From Chitinophagaceae bacterium UBA2791 (GTDB lineage: Bacteria; Bacteroidota; Bacteroidia; Chitinophagales; Chitinophagaceae): DNA of 64,000 bases. Within the stretch, counting starts at the first letter, position 1, and each line of letters starts with the position of its first letter. A model generated the notes under the pieces. It saw nothing but the letters and a program-made list of their open reading frames with translations, was not told the origin of the DNA and made no database searches. Location: contig DEHV01000005.1 in NCBI GenBank assembly GCA_002352105.1, forward strand, positions 1-64,000. The letters are read 5' to 3'. This document shows positions 27,950-36,090 of this stretch, piece after piece. The position numbers and the translations under genes are program-made.

Positions 27950-28801
27950 ATGACATCAAGAAGAAACTTTCTCAGAAACGCCGGGGCCGGGGCCTTTGCC
28001 GCTACGATTTCGCCGTTGATCTCCAATGCCGGGGCTGCAGAAGCCGCAGAATCAGCAGCGGCAAAACCTGACCTGTTTACTCTGGGCATTGCCGGTTATA
28101 CTTTTTATGGCTATAAAGACGACCTCGATAAAACCATTGACGTGATCAAAGCTGTCGGCGTGAAAGAGGTTTCTCTCAAAAATTTCCAGCTTCCCTACGA
28201 TAGTACGCAGGACCAGGCAGACCGGGTATTGGCTAAATTTAATGCCGCCGGCATTGCTGTTTATGGGGTAGGAGTGGTCAGCATGAAAAACGAAAAAGAA
28301 GTAAATGAAGCTTTTCCTTATGCGCAAAAAGCAAAAGTTAAGGTGATCATCGCCGCGCCTTCTTATGAAATGCTGCCGCTCGTGGCGCAAAAAGCAAAAG
28401 AATACAATATCCGCGTAGCGATTCATAACCACGGGCCGGAAGACAAAATATTTCCGGATATAGACGTTATCTATGAGAAGATCAAAGACCTCGACCCGCT
28501 GGTAGGCATTTGCCTGGACATCGGCCATTCGTACCGTAATGGAAATGATCCTACTGCAATGCTGCTGAAATATAAAAGCCGTATTTACGATATGCACATC
28601 AAAGATGTTGACCGGCCGGTGGCAGAAGGAAAAACAGTAGTGAATGGGCATGGAGGGATAGACTTTGTGCGCCTGATCAAAGCGTTGCGCAAGGCAAAAT
28701 ACAGCGGCTCCTGCAGCCTTGAATACGAATACCCCGAACCCGCGCTGGGCGTGGCGGAAAGCCTGGGACATTTCAGGGGGGTATTGGCAGCAGTAAAATA
28801 A
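27950..28801 (+). CDS. Sugar phosphate isomerase/epimerase-like TIM-barrel protein, Tat-exported
   Basis: The 283-residue protein has a twin-arginine signal (TSRRNFLRNAGAGAFA). A xylose-isomerase-like AP-endonuclease-2 TIM barrel follows, with RVAIHNHGPED, GICLDIGHS, YDMHIKDV and SLEYEY giving the usual metal-binding His, Asp and Glu positions. Exported members of this group are found beside Gfo/Idh/MocA oxidoreductases in 3-keto-sugar loci, where they probably isomerise or hydrolyse a keto-sugar. It is divergent from the sigma factor of locus 1 and followed by its own terminator, so it is a single-gene unit. Confidence 0.8.
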   Translation: MTSRRNFLRNAGAGAFAATISPLISNAGAAEAAESAAAKPDLFTLGIAGYTFYGYKDDLDKTIDVIKAVGVKEVSLKNFQLPYDSTQDQADRVLAKFNAAGIAVYGVGVVSMKNEKEVNEAFPYAQKAKVKVIIAAPSYEMLPLVAQKAKEYNIRVAIHNHGPEDKIFPDIDVIYEKIKDLDPLVGICLDIGHSYRNGNDPTAMLLKYKSRIYDMHIKDVDRPVAEGKTVVNGHGGIDFVRLIKALRKAKYSGSCSLEYEYPEPALGVAESLGHFRGVLAAVK

Positions 28802-28824
28802 ACGACCCCTCTATATTACTTTGC

Positions 28825-28872
28825 GGCAGCGATTAACACGGGAATCCCGTTTCTGATCGCTGCCGTTTCTTT
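28825..28872 (+). terminator. Intrinsic terminator after the isomerase/epimerase gene
   Basis: GGCAGCGAT (28825-28833) pairs with ATCGCTGCC (28856-28864), enclosing a second hairpin ACGGGA-a-TCCCGT, and is followed by GTTTCTTTT. It ends about 70 nt after the stop at 28801. The rest of 28873-29105 shows no gene. Confidence 0.7.
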
Positions 28873-29105
28873 TGGATCAACCTTGTCTACTGTTAGCGTA
28901 TTTCCACCGCATCTTACCGCTTATTCTTGCCCGGCCGCGCTCAAGCTCATTCTGCAATCAACTCCTTACTGCCCGGGATTTCCTGCGCTTTTATTCCCGG
29001 CGCCATACCCCTGCTTAAATCAACGGGCTATTATTGAGAATTTTTACGGACAACGTATAATTCCCCGTTGATTTTACGTTATATAGCTACGCTAAATCCA
29101 ATGCC

Positions 29106-30713
29106 GTGAAAAAGATGATCTTCTTCTGTATTGCTTGCCTCTGCATGCAATATGCATCTGCACAACCGACCGATGAAACTGCAGGGCTTTTGATACCTCA
29201 GCAAGAGAATGTCATTGGCGAATCGACCGTTATTAAAATCGAGAATTTAGGACTCAACATCAATTCTGATCTTCCCGAATTAAGGCCTACCATTTCGGCG
29301 GATGGCAACCTGCTGTTTTTTATCTGCGAAAACCATCCCGCCAATACCAAATACAGCTCCATCCCCAACTCGCAGGATATCTGGTATTCGATAAGAGACA
29401 GCGCAGGCAACTGGAGCGAAGCGAGGCATCCGAAGTATCCGCTGAATACCATGCAGTATAACGCAGTTTACTGGATATCGCCCGATAACAACCGGATACT
29501 GATCAGGGGGGCTTTTTCCGAAGGCGCTTTTTTAGGAAAGGGAGTCAGCATATGCCATCTTCTGCCCAATGGCCGGTGGAGCGAACCCAATCTGCTGGCG
29601 ATAAAAAATTATGGGAAATACGACCGCGGCCGTCACTCAGGCGCTTCGATGGCCCATGACGGAAAGACCCTGTTATTGTATATGACGCCCAAGGAGGGAA
29701 GTCCGCTGAATGATCTCTTCGTATGTTTTTTGTCGCCGGACGGAACCTGGACAGAGCCCAAAAGCCTGGGCAAGAAGATCAATCTCCCGGACCATGACGA
29801 GATGACCCCTTACCTGGCGGCGGACGGCTCCACCCTGTATTTCAGCAGCAACCGGCCTGGCGGGTTGGGAGACAATGATATTTACATGACCAAACGCCTC
29901 GACGATAGCTGGCAGAAATGGAGCGACCCGGTAAACCTGGGCAGTCCGATCAACACGGAAGACTGGGATGCTTTCTTTACCCTTGACGCCGGGGGCGAAT
30001 ACGCTTATTTGTCCACCAGCTTAAACAGCTATGGAGAAAGCGATATCGTGCGCGTGAAATTACTGGAAAAGGTAAAACCGGATCCCGTAGTGTTGGTAAG
30101 CGGCAATGTGTACAATCTGAAAACCAAGGAACCGATCAGCGCTTCGCTGATATATGAAACGCTGCCCGAAGGCATTGAGGTAGGCAACGCGCTCTCTAGC
30201 GCGGTTGACGGGGCATTCAAGATAACGCTGCCCTACGATAAAAACTACAGCATACGGGCTACGGCAGATCATTTTTTTGCCATATCGGAGAACCTGAATC
30301 TCGACTCGCTGGTAAAAGCCGGGTATAAAGAGATCCACAAGGATCTTTACCTGGCGCCGATCGAGATCGGGCAGGTGGTGAGGTTAAATAACGTATTCTT
30401 TGATTTTGACAAATGGGATCTCCGCCCCGAATCCTTCGTTGAGCTGAACCGGGTGGTTGCCTTATTGAAAGAAAACCCTTCCATTGAAATTGAAATGAGC
30501 GCGCATACCGACAGCAGGGGCTCCGATGAATACAACTTTAAACTGAGCGATGAAAGGGCGAGATCGGTGAGAACCTATATCCTTTCCCAGGGAATAGCCG
30601 AATCCAGGATCATTTCGCAGGGCTATGGAGAAACCCGGCCGGTGGCGGACAATGATACGGACGAAAACAGGCAGCTGAACAGGAGGGTGGAATTCAAAAT
30701 ATTGAAAAACTAA
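29106..30713 (+). CDS. OmpA-family protein with PD40 repeats
   Basis: The 535-residue protein starts at a GTG at 29106 or an ATG at 29115 and has a signal peptide ending near ASAQ. PD40 (WD40-like) beta-propeller repeats follow, such as LPELRPTISADGNLLFF and TPYLAADGSTLYFSSNRPGG. Then come a carboxypeptidase-like regulatory fold (VSGNVYNLKTKEPISASL) and a C-terminal OmpA domain (FFDFDKWDLRPES, SAHTDSRGS, RRVEFKI) that binds peptidoglycan. Such proteins anchor the outer membrane; some belong to type IX secretion or Tol-like complexes. It is flanked by unrelated genes and appears to be transcribed alone. Confidence 0.85.
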   Translation: MKKMIFFCIACLCMQYASAQPTDETAGLLIPQQENVIGESTVIKIENLGLNINSDLPELRPTISADGNLLFFICENHPANTKYSSIPNSQDIWYSIRDSAGNWSEARHPKYPLNTMQYNAVYWISPDNNRILIRGAFSEGAFLGKGVSICHLLPNGRWSEPNLLAIKNYGKYDRGRHSGASMAHDGKTLLLYMTPKEGSPLNDLFVCFLSPDGTWTEPKSLGKKINLPDHDEMTPYLAADGSTLYFSSNRPGGLGDNDIYMTKRLDDSWQKWSDPVNLGSPINTEDWDAFFTLDAGGEYAYLSTSLNSYGESDIVRVKLLEKVKPDPVVLVSGNVYNLKTKEPISASLIYETLPEGIEVGNALSSAVDGAFKITLPYDKNYSIRATADHFFAISENLNLDSLVKAGYKEIHKDLYLAPIEIGQVVRLNNVFFDFDKWDLRPESFVELNRVVALLKENPSIEIEMSAHTDSRGSDEYNFKLSDERARSVRTYILSQGIAESRIISQGYGETRPVADNDTDENRQLNRRVEFKILKN

Positions 30714-30798
30714 TCCACCACGGCAGGAACAAGCTATTTCCGTTCCAGGGAACGATCTGCATGACTGCAGGCGCAAAGGGAATACAACGCCAGCCCCT

Positions 30799-31089
30799 TT
30801 ACCGCCTCCATATATCGGCATACTCCTGCCGGTTTTTTTTAAACTGAGCATATACAAAGGGACAAAGCGCAACAACTGTCAAACCATTTTTTCGCGCATA
30901 GTCCGTCATCCCGGCAAACAGGCGTTTGCCCAAACCCTTTCCTTCCGCCTCCGGAAAGACCTCGGTATGATGAACGGTCAATACGTTCCCCGCAAGGCTG
31001 ACGCTCATCTCGGCAACCTGTTTATCGCCGTCTTTTATATAAAAGCCGCCATGCCCCTGCTCATTAAGCATTAAGGATATATTTTCCAT
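30799..31089 (-). CDS. Small GNAT-family N-acetyltransferase (YjdJ-like)
   Basis: The 96-residue protein has the acetyl-CoA loop of the short GNAT group in AEGKGLGKRLFAGM and ends with the typical VALCPFVYAQFKKNRQEY block. It probably acetylates a small molecule; no partner is known. It follows the DoxX gene by 11 nt on the same strand, so the two are likely one operon. Confidence 0.8.
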   Translation of the reverse strand: MENISLMLNEQGHGGFYIKDGDKQVAEMSVSLAGNVLTVHHTEVFPEAEGKGLGKRLFAGMTDYARKNGLTVVALCPFVYAQFKKNRQEYADIWRR

Positions 31090-31100
31090 AATACAAGCGA

Positions 31101-31517
31101 CTACTTTTTACTCAGCAAATAGTCTACCGAATACTTACCTGCTCCCATTACCAACAGACCGATATAAGCAGTCAGGTGAAGCAACGGCAATTCCTTTTTC
31201 GAAAAGGGATCGTCGATATGAATATGTAAAACGATCACCGTCATCGTAATAATAAGCGGAATAACAGCCAACCTTGTTCCCAGCCCTACCAATACCAGCA
31301 AAGAGCATCCAAATTCCGCCAGCATGGCCAGCGTCAGCGAAACAGAGGGATCCATTCCGAATACGCTTGCAAATTGAACAGGCTCGTCGCCCAGTAATCT
31401 TTGCAGCTTGGGATAACCATGCGTGATCATCGACAAAGCGAAAACAACTCTTACCAACAATAAAAGGGGATCCACATGCCTGGGATTGTAATGCGCGCTA
31501 AATAATTTTTTCATCAA
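31101..31517 (-). CDS. DoxX-family membrane protein
   Basis: This 138-residue, four-helix inner-membrane protein has the DoxX pattern: an N-terminal LLLVRVVFALSMITHGYPKL helix with a conserved Arg, a LAEFGCSLLVLVGLGTRLA helix, and later hydrophobic helices. DoxX proteins are linked to oxidative stress and quinone- or thiosulfate-related redox chemistry, but no specific role can be given here. It is the first gene of a two-gene unit with the GNAT protein. Confidence 0.8.
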   Translation of the reverse strand: MMKKLFSAHYNPRHVDPLLLLVRVVFALSMITHGYPKLQRLLGDEPVQFASVFGMDPSVSLTLAMLAEFGCSLLVLVGLGTRLAVIPLIITMTVIVLHIHIDDPFSKKELPLLHLTAYIGLLVMGAGKYSVDYLLSKK

Positions 31518-31744
31518 TTTCAGATATTTTTTTAGTGAATGTTTGAACGCCCCGCCTCGGGCGCCTCTTTATCGCCAAATGATTCAATGGAACGCATCCT
31601 GTTCCCGACAATGCAAAGCTACATTGAGCAGACAGCTTTTGCCATTGATGAATGTTAATAAACGGCATTGATCTATATCATTGTGAATACGTTAAGGCGG
31701 CAGCATGGAACAAGGGATGAAATAAACCGGTTTATGATCCCCGG

Positions 31745-33208
31745 TCATTTTTCCACTACCTTGATCAGGTCGCCGGGAGACAGTTTATGGTCCAACTCCA
31801 GGCCATTCAGGATGGCCATCTCTTCCATTTTTGCTTCGGGAACCCTATACGTTTGTAAAGCCTGCCTCAGAGTAGGGGATCCGGAGACGGTCTTTATCCT
31901 TACGCGATCGGGTTTCCGGTTTAGCTTGGAAGGATCTGTGAGCTGGCTGAACTTCAACATCGTATTGTTGAAATAGGGAGTATACTGGTTAAAATCGGCG
32001 GTGGCGGCCACGCCGATAAGATGGTAGATATTCCCGCCATGAGAGATCAGATAAGAAAGCGTCCGCAATACCGCCTGTTGCTGTTGTTGTTGCTGATCCT
32101 GTTGCTGGTCCGCCAGCATAGCCAGCGCGGGCAACCCGTTAACGGTTGTTTTTTTTGAATCAAGGACCTTGAGGGAATATTGCTGAAGAACTGCATTGGC
32201 GGACTCTTCCAGCGTTTTGCCCGGAGCCAGGGTAAGCATCATCATGGCCTTTCCGTCCTGAGGCGCCATCTGCACCCGTTGAGGAGTGTTCTGAAAATAC
32301 CAACCGGCAGGCAGCGGGAACTGAAACTTCAATATGGGATGGTAAAAACTATTGTTCTCTACATAACCCTGGTTGGGGTCCTGCCCGTATAACAAGCCTT
32401 CGATCCTCTTCAGGTAACTATTCCTGTTCACCTGTAACTTGGCCGGGTTGAGATTCAGTTTCTGCTGCCATTCCACCGCGCCCTTGCTCACCGCCTCATA
32501 CCTGTTGAGCGGATTGGGATGCGTGGAAAGAAAATCAGGGAGTTCTTCGCCGCCTACCTGCGCGGCGCTTCTTTGCAAAGTTTTAAAGAACCCGGCCATT
32601 TCTTTTGCATCATAACCTATCTTGCTCGAATACTCCACGCCCAATTGATCTGACTGGCTTTCATCGTCCCTGCCGAATTTCAGGAACAGTAACGAAAGGC
32701 CCTGGGAGGCAGATTCGGCAAATTGCGCGAGATCGGGCGCAATGACCAATCCGGCGATCAGACCAAGCTGGCCAAGCATGGCATTTCGCTGCTGAATAAC
32801 GGAATGACGCGCCGTAATATGCCCGATCTCATGGCCCAATACGCCGGCAAACTCCGCCTCATTATTAAAATGAGCCATGATGCCCCGGGTAAAATACACA
32901 TACCCCCCCGGTACGGCAAAGGCGTTCAATATATCTGAATCCACAACTCTAAACTCGTAGGGGAGATTGGGACGATGGGAAATGGCCGCCATCTGCTTTC
33001 CTTTCTCTGTGATAAAAGCCTGCAGCGCCGAGTCTTCATACAAGCCATATTGGGCCAGGATCTGCGGGTCCGATTCCTGGCCCAGGGCAATTTCCTGGGC
33101 CTCGGACATGAACACCATCTGTTTCTTACCTGTCACGGGATTTACAGAACAGGAATCTGCTAAAAGAAGGCATAATGGCAATATAGCGAAGCGTACAATT
33201 TTTTTCAT
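31745..33208 (-). CDS. M48-family metalloprotease lipoprotein
   Basis: The 487-residue protein has a lipobox (LLADSC, Cys20) and a zinc site HEIGH at 126-130. The third ligand region follows in DESQSDQLGVEY. A long C-terminal part has a Gln-rich linker (QQDQQQQQQQ) and a final domain ending PGDLIKVVE, as in BepA-like proteins. It would degrade or help fold outer-membrane proteins in the periplasm. It is transcribed alone. Confidence 0.85.
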   Translation of the reverse strand: MKKIVRFAILPLCLLLADSCSVNPVTGKKQMVFMSEAQEIALGQESDPQILAQYGLYEDSALQAFITEKGKQMAAISHRPNLPYEFRVVDSDILNAFAVPGGYVYFTRGIMAHFNNEAEFAGVLGHEIGHITARHSVIQQRNAMLGQLGLIAGLVIAPDLAQFAESASQGLSLLFLKFGRDDESQSDQLGVEYSSKIGYDAKEMAGFFKTLQRSAAQVGGEELPDFLSTHPNPLNRYEAVSKGAVEWQQKLNLNPAKLQVNRNSYLKRIEGLLYGQDPNQGYVENNSFYHPILKFQFPLPAGWYFQNTPQRVQMAPQDGKAMMMLTLAPGKTLEESANAVLQQYSLKVLDSKKTTVNGLPALAMLADQQQDQQQQQQQAVLRTLSYLISHGGNIYHLIGVAATADFNQYTPYFNNTMLKFSQLTDPSKLNRKPDRVRIKTVSGSPTLRQALQTYRVPEAKMEEMAILNGLELDHKLSPGDLIKVVEK

Positions 33209-33487
33209 AACGGGCGATTTATTCTATCGTTACATGGCAGCTAAACTCCCATAAACGCATGTATAAATGTCCACGATTATCTCATATTTACCAAAAACTC
33301 CTTGGCCTTCCCGCATTTCTCATCCTGGCTTCAAATAAAGACCAAGAGAACGAATGGTTTAGGCAGGAAGGAAATTAGTATTCCGTCTACCCGGGTCGCT
33401 GCTGATTGAAACTATTGGATGAAGTTAAAAGCCAACGCTCTTTGTTCGTCAAGCCAACTTGTATAAAATCCATGTAATGCATTATCG

Positions 33488-33787
33488 TTAGGCAACCTTA
33501 GCATTTAATGCTTTAATAGATTTAAGCGCCGACCCCTTCGCTGATATTTCTTCTTCGATGTCAAAGTCGTCTTGTAAACCAAGCCAAAATTTTGCAGAGT
33601 TGCCAAAGTATTTACTTAGCCTTAAGGCTGTGTCTGCTGTAATTCTACGATTCCCTTTGAGAATCTCGGAAATCCTTGTCTGGGGAATCTCAATGTCTTT
33701 TGCAAGCCTATAAGCCGTTATATTAAAAGGCGCAAGAAATTCCTCTGAAAGAATTTGGCCCGGGTGAATATTTTTAAGTTTTGCCAT
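33488..33787 (-). CDS. higA: HigA-family antitoxin
   Basis: The 99-residue protein has a Cro/C1-type helix-turn-helix (YRLAKDIEIPQTRISEILKG) and the HigA ending NSAKFWLGLQDDFDIE. It neutralises the HigB toxin and represses the operon. It is the second gene, 11 nt after higB, the toxin-first order typical of higBA. Confidence 0.9.
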   Translation of the reverse strand: MAKLKNIHPGQILSEEFLAPFNITAYRLAKDIEIPQTRISEILKGNRRITADTALRLSKYFGNSAKFWLGLQDDFDIEEEISAKGSALKSIKALNAKVA

Positions 33788-33798
33788 CTTAGTAAAAT

Positions 33799-34080
33799 TT
33801 AATGATAACCAATTATTGCAACTTCAGAAGCATTGCCAGCATTCCATTTGAAAATGATATGCCATTGATCATTTATTCGAATACTGTAAAAATCCTTTAA
33901 TTTTCCAGCCAGTTTTTCCAGTCGATTTGCCGGCGGTATTCGTAAATCAGCTATGTCAACTGAGTTATTAAGCATCCTGAGCTTTCTTCTGCCGGTATTT
34001 TGAATTTCTATTGGCAATTTCTTTGCCCGATTACCTAACCATACTTGTTCTGTTTCGGAATTACCAAAGGAAACAATCAT
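33799..34080 (-). CDS. higB: HigB-family toxin (RelE/ParE fold)
   Basis: The 93-residue protein has the plasmid-maintenance killer pattern: IQNTGRRKLRMLNNS, LRIPPANRLEKLAGKLKDFYSIRI, and a final WHIIFKW strand. It would be a ribosome-dependent mRNA endonuclease. It has a textbook promoter at 34105-34135, and 8-bp direct repeats overlap its start, so autoregulation by HigA is likely. Confidence 0.9.
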   Translation of the reverse strand: MIVSFGNSETEQVWLGNRAKKLPIEIQNTGRRKLRMLNNSVDIADLRIPPANRLEKLAGKLKDFYSIRINDQWHIIFKWNAGNASEVAIIGYH

Positions 34081-34135
34081 ACTAACGCCTTAAGTTACTA
34101 ACGTCAAAAGTAAGTATTTATTAGCAACCCGCAAA
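34080..34135 (-). promoter_or_regulatory. higBA promoter and candidate HigA operator
   Basis: On the minus strand TTTG (34132-34135) is followed after exactly 19 nt by TACTTTTG (34105-34112), a full match to the Bacteroidota consensus. Direct repeats CGTTAGTA (34096-34103 and 34080-34087) are 16 nt apart and cover the expected start site up to the first base of the ATG. Confidence 0.7.
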
Positions 34136-34268
34136 ATTTGGACAATAGCCGGAATTGGCGCATAACGAGCGTTTTATGCAGGAAGGGCCGGATACCGCTA
34201 TTAAAATGATCCTGGCAGGAGCCGCCAATCTGAAATAAAGCTATTTTCGCAAGCTCAAACACCAGGAC

Positions 34269-34685
34269 ATGAAACATTATACCATTGCCTATGCTTTTAT
34301 CTTTTCCTTCGGCGTTTTATTTGGCGCCGGCTGCGCGCAACCGTCAACCAATGAGGATAATAATTCCTCCAACGACAATCATTCATTTATGATACGCCAT
34401 ACCGTTGTTTTTAAGCTCAAACATCCCCGCGATTCAAAAGAAGAAAAAGACTTCCTGGCCGCTGCGAAGGAGTTATCCGCTATCGAAGGCGTTAAAAATT
34501 TTGAATGCCTGCGGCAGGTAAGCAAGAAAAACAATTTTGATTTCGGGTTGTCCATGGAGTTCGACAGCCAGGCATCGTACGACGCTTATTCCAACCACCC
34601 CGACCATGCAAAATTTGTGCAGGAGGTCTGGCTCAGGGATGTGGAAGATTTTCTTGAAATAGATTATGAACCGATGAACGATTAA
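34269..34685 (+). CDS. Dabb (stress-responsive A/B barrel) domain lipoprotein
   Basis: The 138-residue protein has a lipobox (LFGAGC, Cys22) and a Ser/Asn-rich linker. The Dabb ferredoxin-like fold follows, beginning IRHTVVFKL with the block ASYDAYSNHPDHAKFVQE. Dabb proteins dimerise; many have no known reaction. It is a single-gene unit. Confidence 0.85.
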   Translation: MKHYTIAYAFIFSFGVLFGAGCAQPSTNEDNNSSNDNHSFMIRHTVVFKLKHPRDSKEEKDFLAAAKELSAIEGVKNFECLRQVSKKNNFDFGLSMEFDSQASYDAYSNHPDHAKFVQEVWLRDVEDFLEIDYEPMND

Positions 34686-34770
34686 TTTAATTTATCGTAT
34701 TCATGACCCATACCTGATAATCTTTTCCAAACAAGTTTAGGATTAAGGGCGGGAATCCATGTCGAATCCA

Positions 34771-36090
34771 TTATTCTTCGATGAAAAATTTTCCGATGGC
34801 ATACTCTCCAACGGCCTCGCCGACTACCTGCCCTTCTGTTATCGCATCCATAAAATGTATACCTCCATAAAGCCTCGATATAGACGCTTCCGCCGCAGCT
34901 TGTCTGAATGAAGTAAAATGCCTGTCTTTTAACCCGAATGCTCTTTCCACAGTATCAGTATAAGCAAAATTTTCTCCGAAATAACGCGAAAGAACTACAG
35001 CCGCAGCAGTGGAAACAACGGAATGACCGCTAGGGTATTCGGGAAACGGCGGCGTTTGTAAAAGCGGCTCCCAGCTCTTATCAATATACCTGCGAATGAC
35101 CGTTTCGGGCCTAATGCGGTCGCTCCTGTATTTTTCGTCCCAACAGGAAATAAACGCATCCGTCAGCGTTGTGGACAATACGGTATAAGCCTGCATAGCA
35201 GAATCGAAGGATAGGAATTGCCGCCCGATGGCAATTCCTGCAATGCCCATCCAATGCGCGCCAGGAGATATTTTTTTTATGCCAAACTGCAAATGTCCCT
35301 TATCCACAACTGCGAATGGATTACAATCCCAGAAAGACGCAATTTCTGCATGTAAGGGGTCTGTTGATTTGCTTTGTACGTAAACTTCGTTCATCACCTT
35401 GAAAAAATCAGTATCCTTATTCTCGCTAAATGGCGTGGGAGGCGGAGGAATAAAAAGGGAAGAGGAATCCAAGTAAAATGTTCTGACTCTGTTAAAATAG
35501 GGTTCCAACGCATCCATATAAGCGGGAGGCGTTGGAAACCAAAACCCTTTACCAGGCTTTGGCGAATAACGCGGAAAATTACTGAGTCTCCGATAACCGT
35601 CTTCTTCCGCATAAGCCAGAATGGAGCCGGCAATGCTTTCAGCGTATTGAAGAGAACCTTCTAAGGTCTTCTTTTTAATGCCATTACTTTTAAAATAGCT
35701 TAAAAGCGATCGTTCCAGCGAATCAAACCGAGCGCCGGAAGGCTGCATTTTTTTTGCTACCCCTATCATAGCAAGTAATGCCGCTACATTTTCATTGAAT
35801 ACTGCTCCAACAGGCTTTTTAATTAACGGATAACCGTTCAGAATGCCATGCATACTCTTAAATGAAGGATTATTCTGCGACACTACTTCATACCCTGCCA
35901 AGCTCGCATAAGCAAAAAAACGAGCGGCCAGGGGAGGATTGGTATTGTCATCTACCATCAGGTTTGTCATATATTCTATTACTTCGCTAACCTGCTCCTG
36001 GCCCACATTTATAACTCTTTCTGGTTGATGACAAGCTATATTACAGAGTAGCATTCCTAAAATAGCAATAAAACAGATATTCTTCTTCAT
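34771..36090 (-). CDS. PAP2 / vanadium-dependent haloperoxidase-type lipoprotein
   Basis: The 439-residue protein has a lipobox (LCNIAC). It carries the complete PAP2 signature: Lys-x6-Arg-Pro in KYRSDRIRPE, PSGH in YPSGHSVVS, and Ser-Arg-x5-His-x3-Asp in SRLYGGIHFMDA. These residues bind phosphate in phosphatases or vanadate in haloperoxidases; the long N-terminal helical part fits the haloperoxidase-like group. Its ATG overlaps the stop of the upstream gene by one base (TAATG), so translation is coupled. It ends the locus 2 operon. The substrate is unknown. Confidence 0.85.
   Translation of the reverse strand: MKKNICFIAILGMLLCNIACHQPERVINVGQEQVSEVIEYMTNLMVDDNTNPPLAARFFAYASLAGYEVVSQNNPSFKSMHGILNGYPLIKKPVGAVFNENVAALLAMIGVAKKMQPSGARFDSLERSLLSYFKSNGIKKKTLEGSLQYAESIAGSILAYAEEDGYRRLSNFPRYSPKPGKGFWFPTPPAYMDALEPYFNRVRTFYLDSSSLFIPPPPTPFSENKDTDFFKVMNEVYVQSKSTDPLHAEIASFWDCNPFAVVDKGHLQFGIKKISPGAHWMGIAGIAIGRQFLSFDSAMQAYTVLSTTLTDAFISCWDEKYRSDRIRPETVIRRYIDKSWEPLLQTPPFPEYPSGHSVVSTAAAVVLSRYFGENFAYTDTVERAFGLKDRHFTSFRQAAAEASISRLYGGIHFMDAITEGQVVGEAVGEYAIGKFFIEE

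Noticed and set aside
28052..28771. 239-codon minus-strand frame opposite the isomerase/epimerase gene
   Set aside because: The plus strand has a Tat signal and family motifs; the opposite frame shows no domain and is a mirror of codon bias.
34177..34239. 20-codon frame before the Dabb gene
   Set aside because: Too short and without a recognisable relative; a TAG closes the frame shortly upstream.
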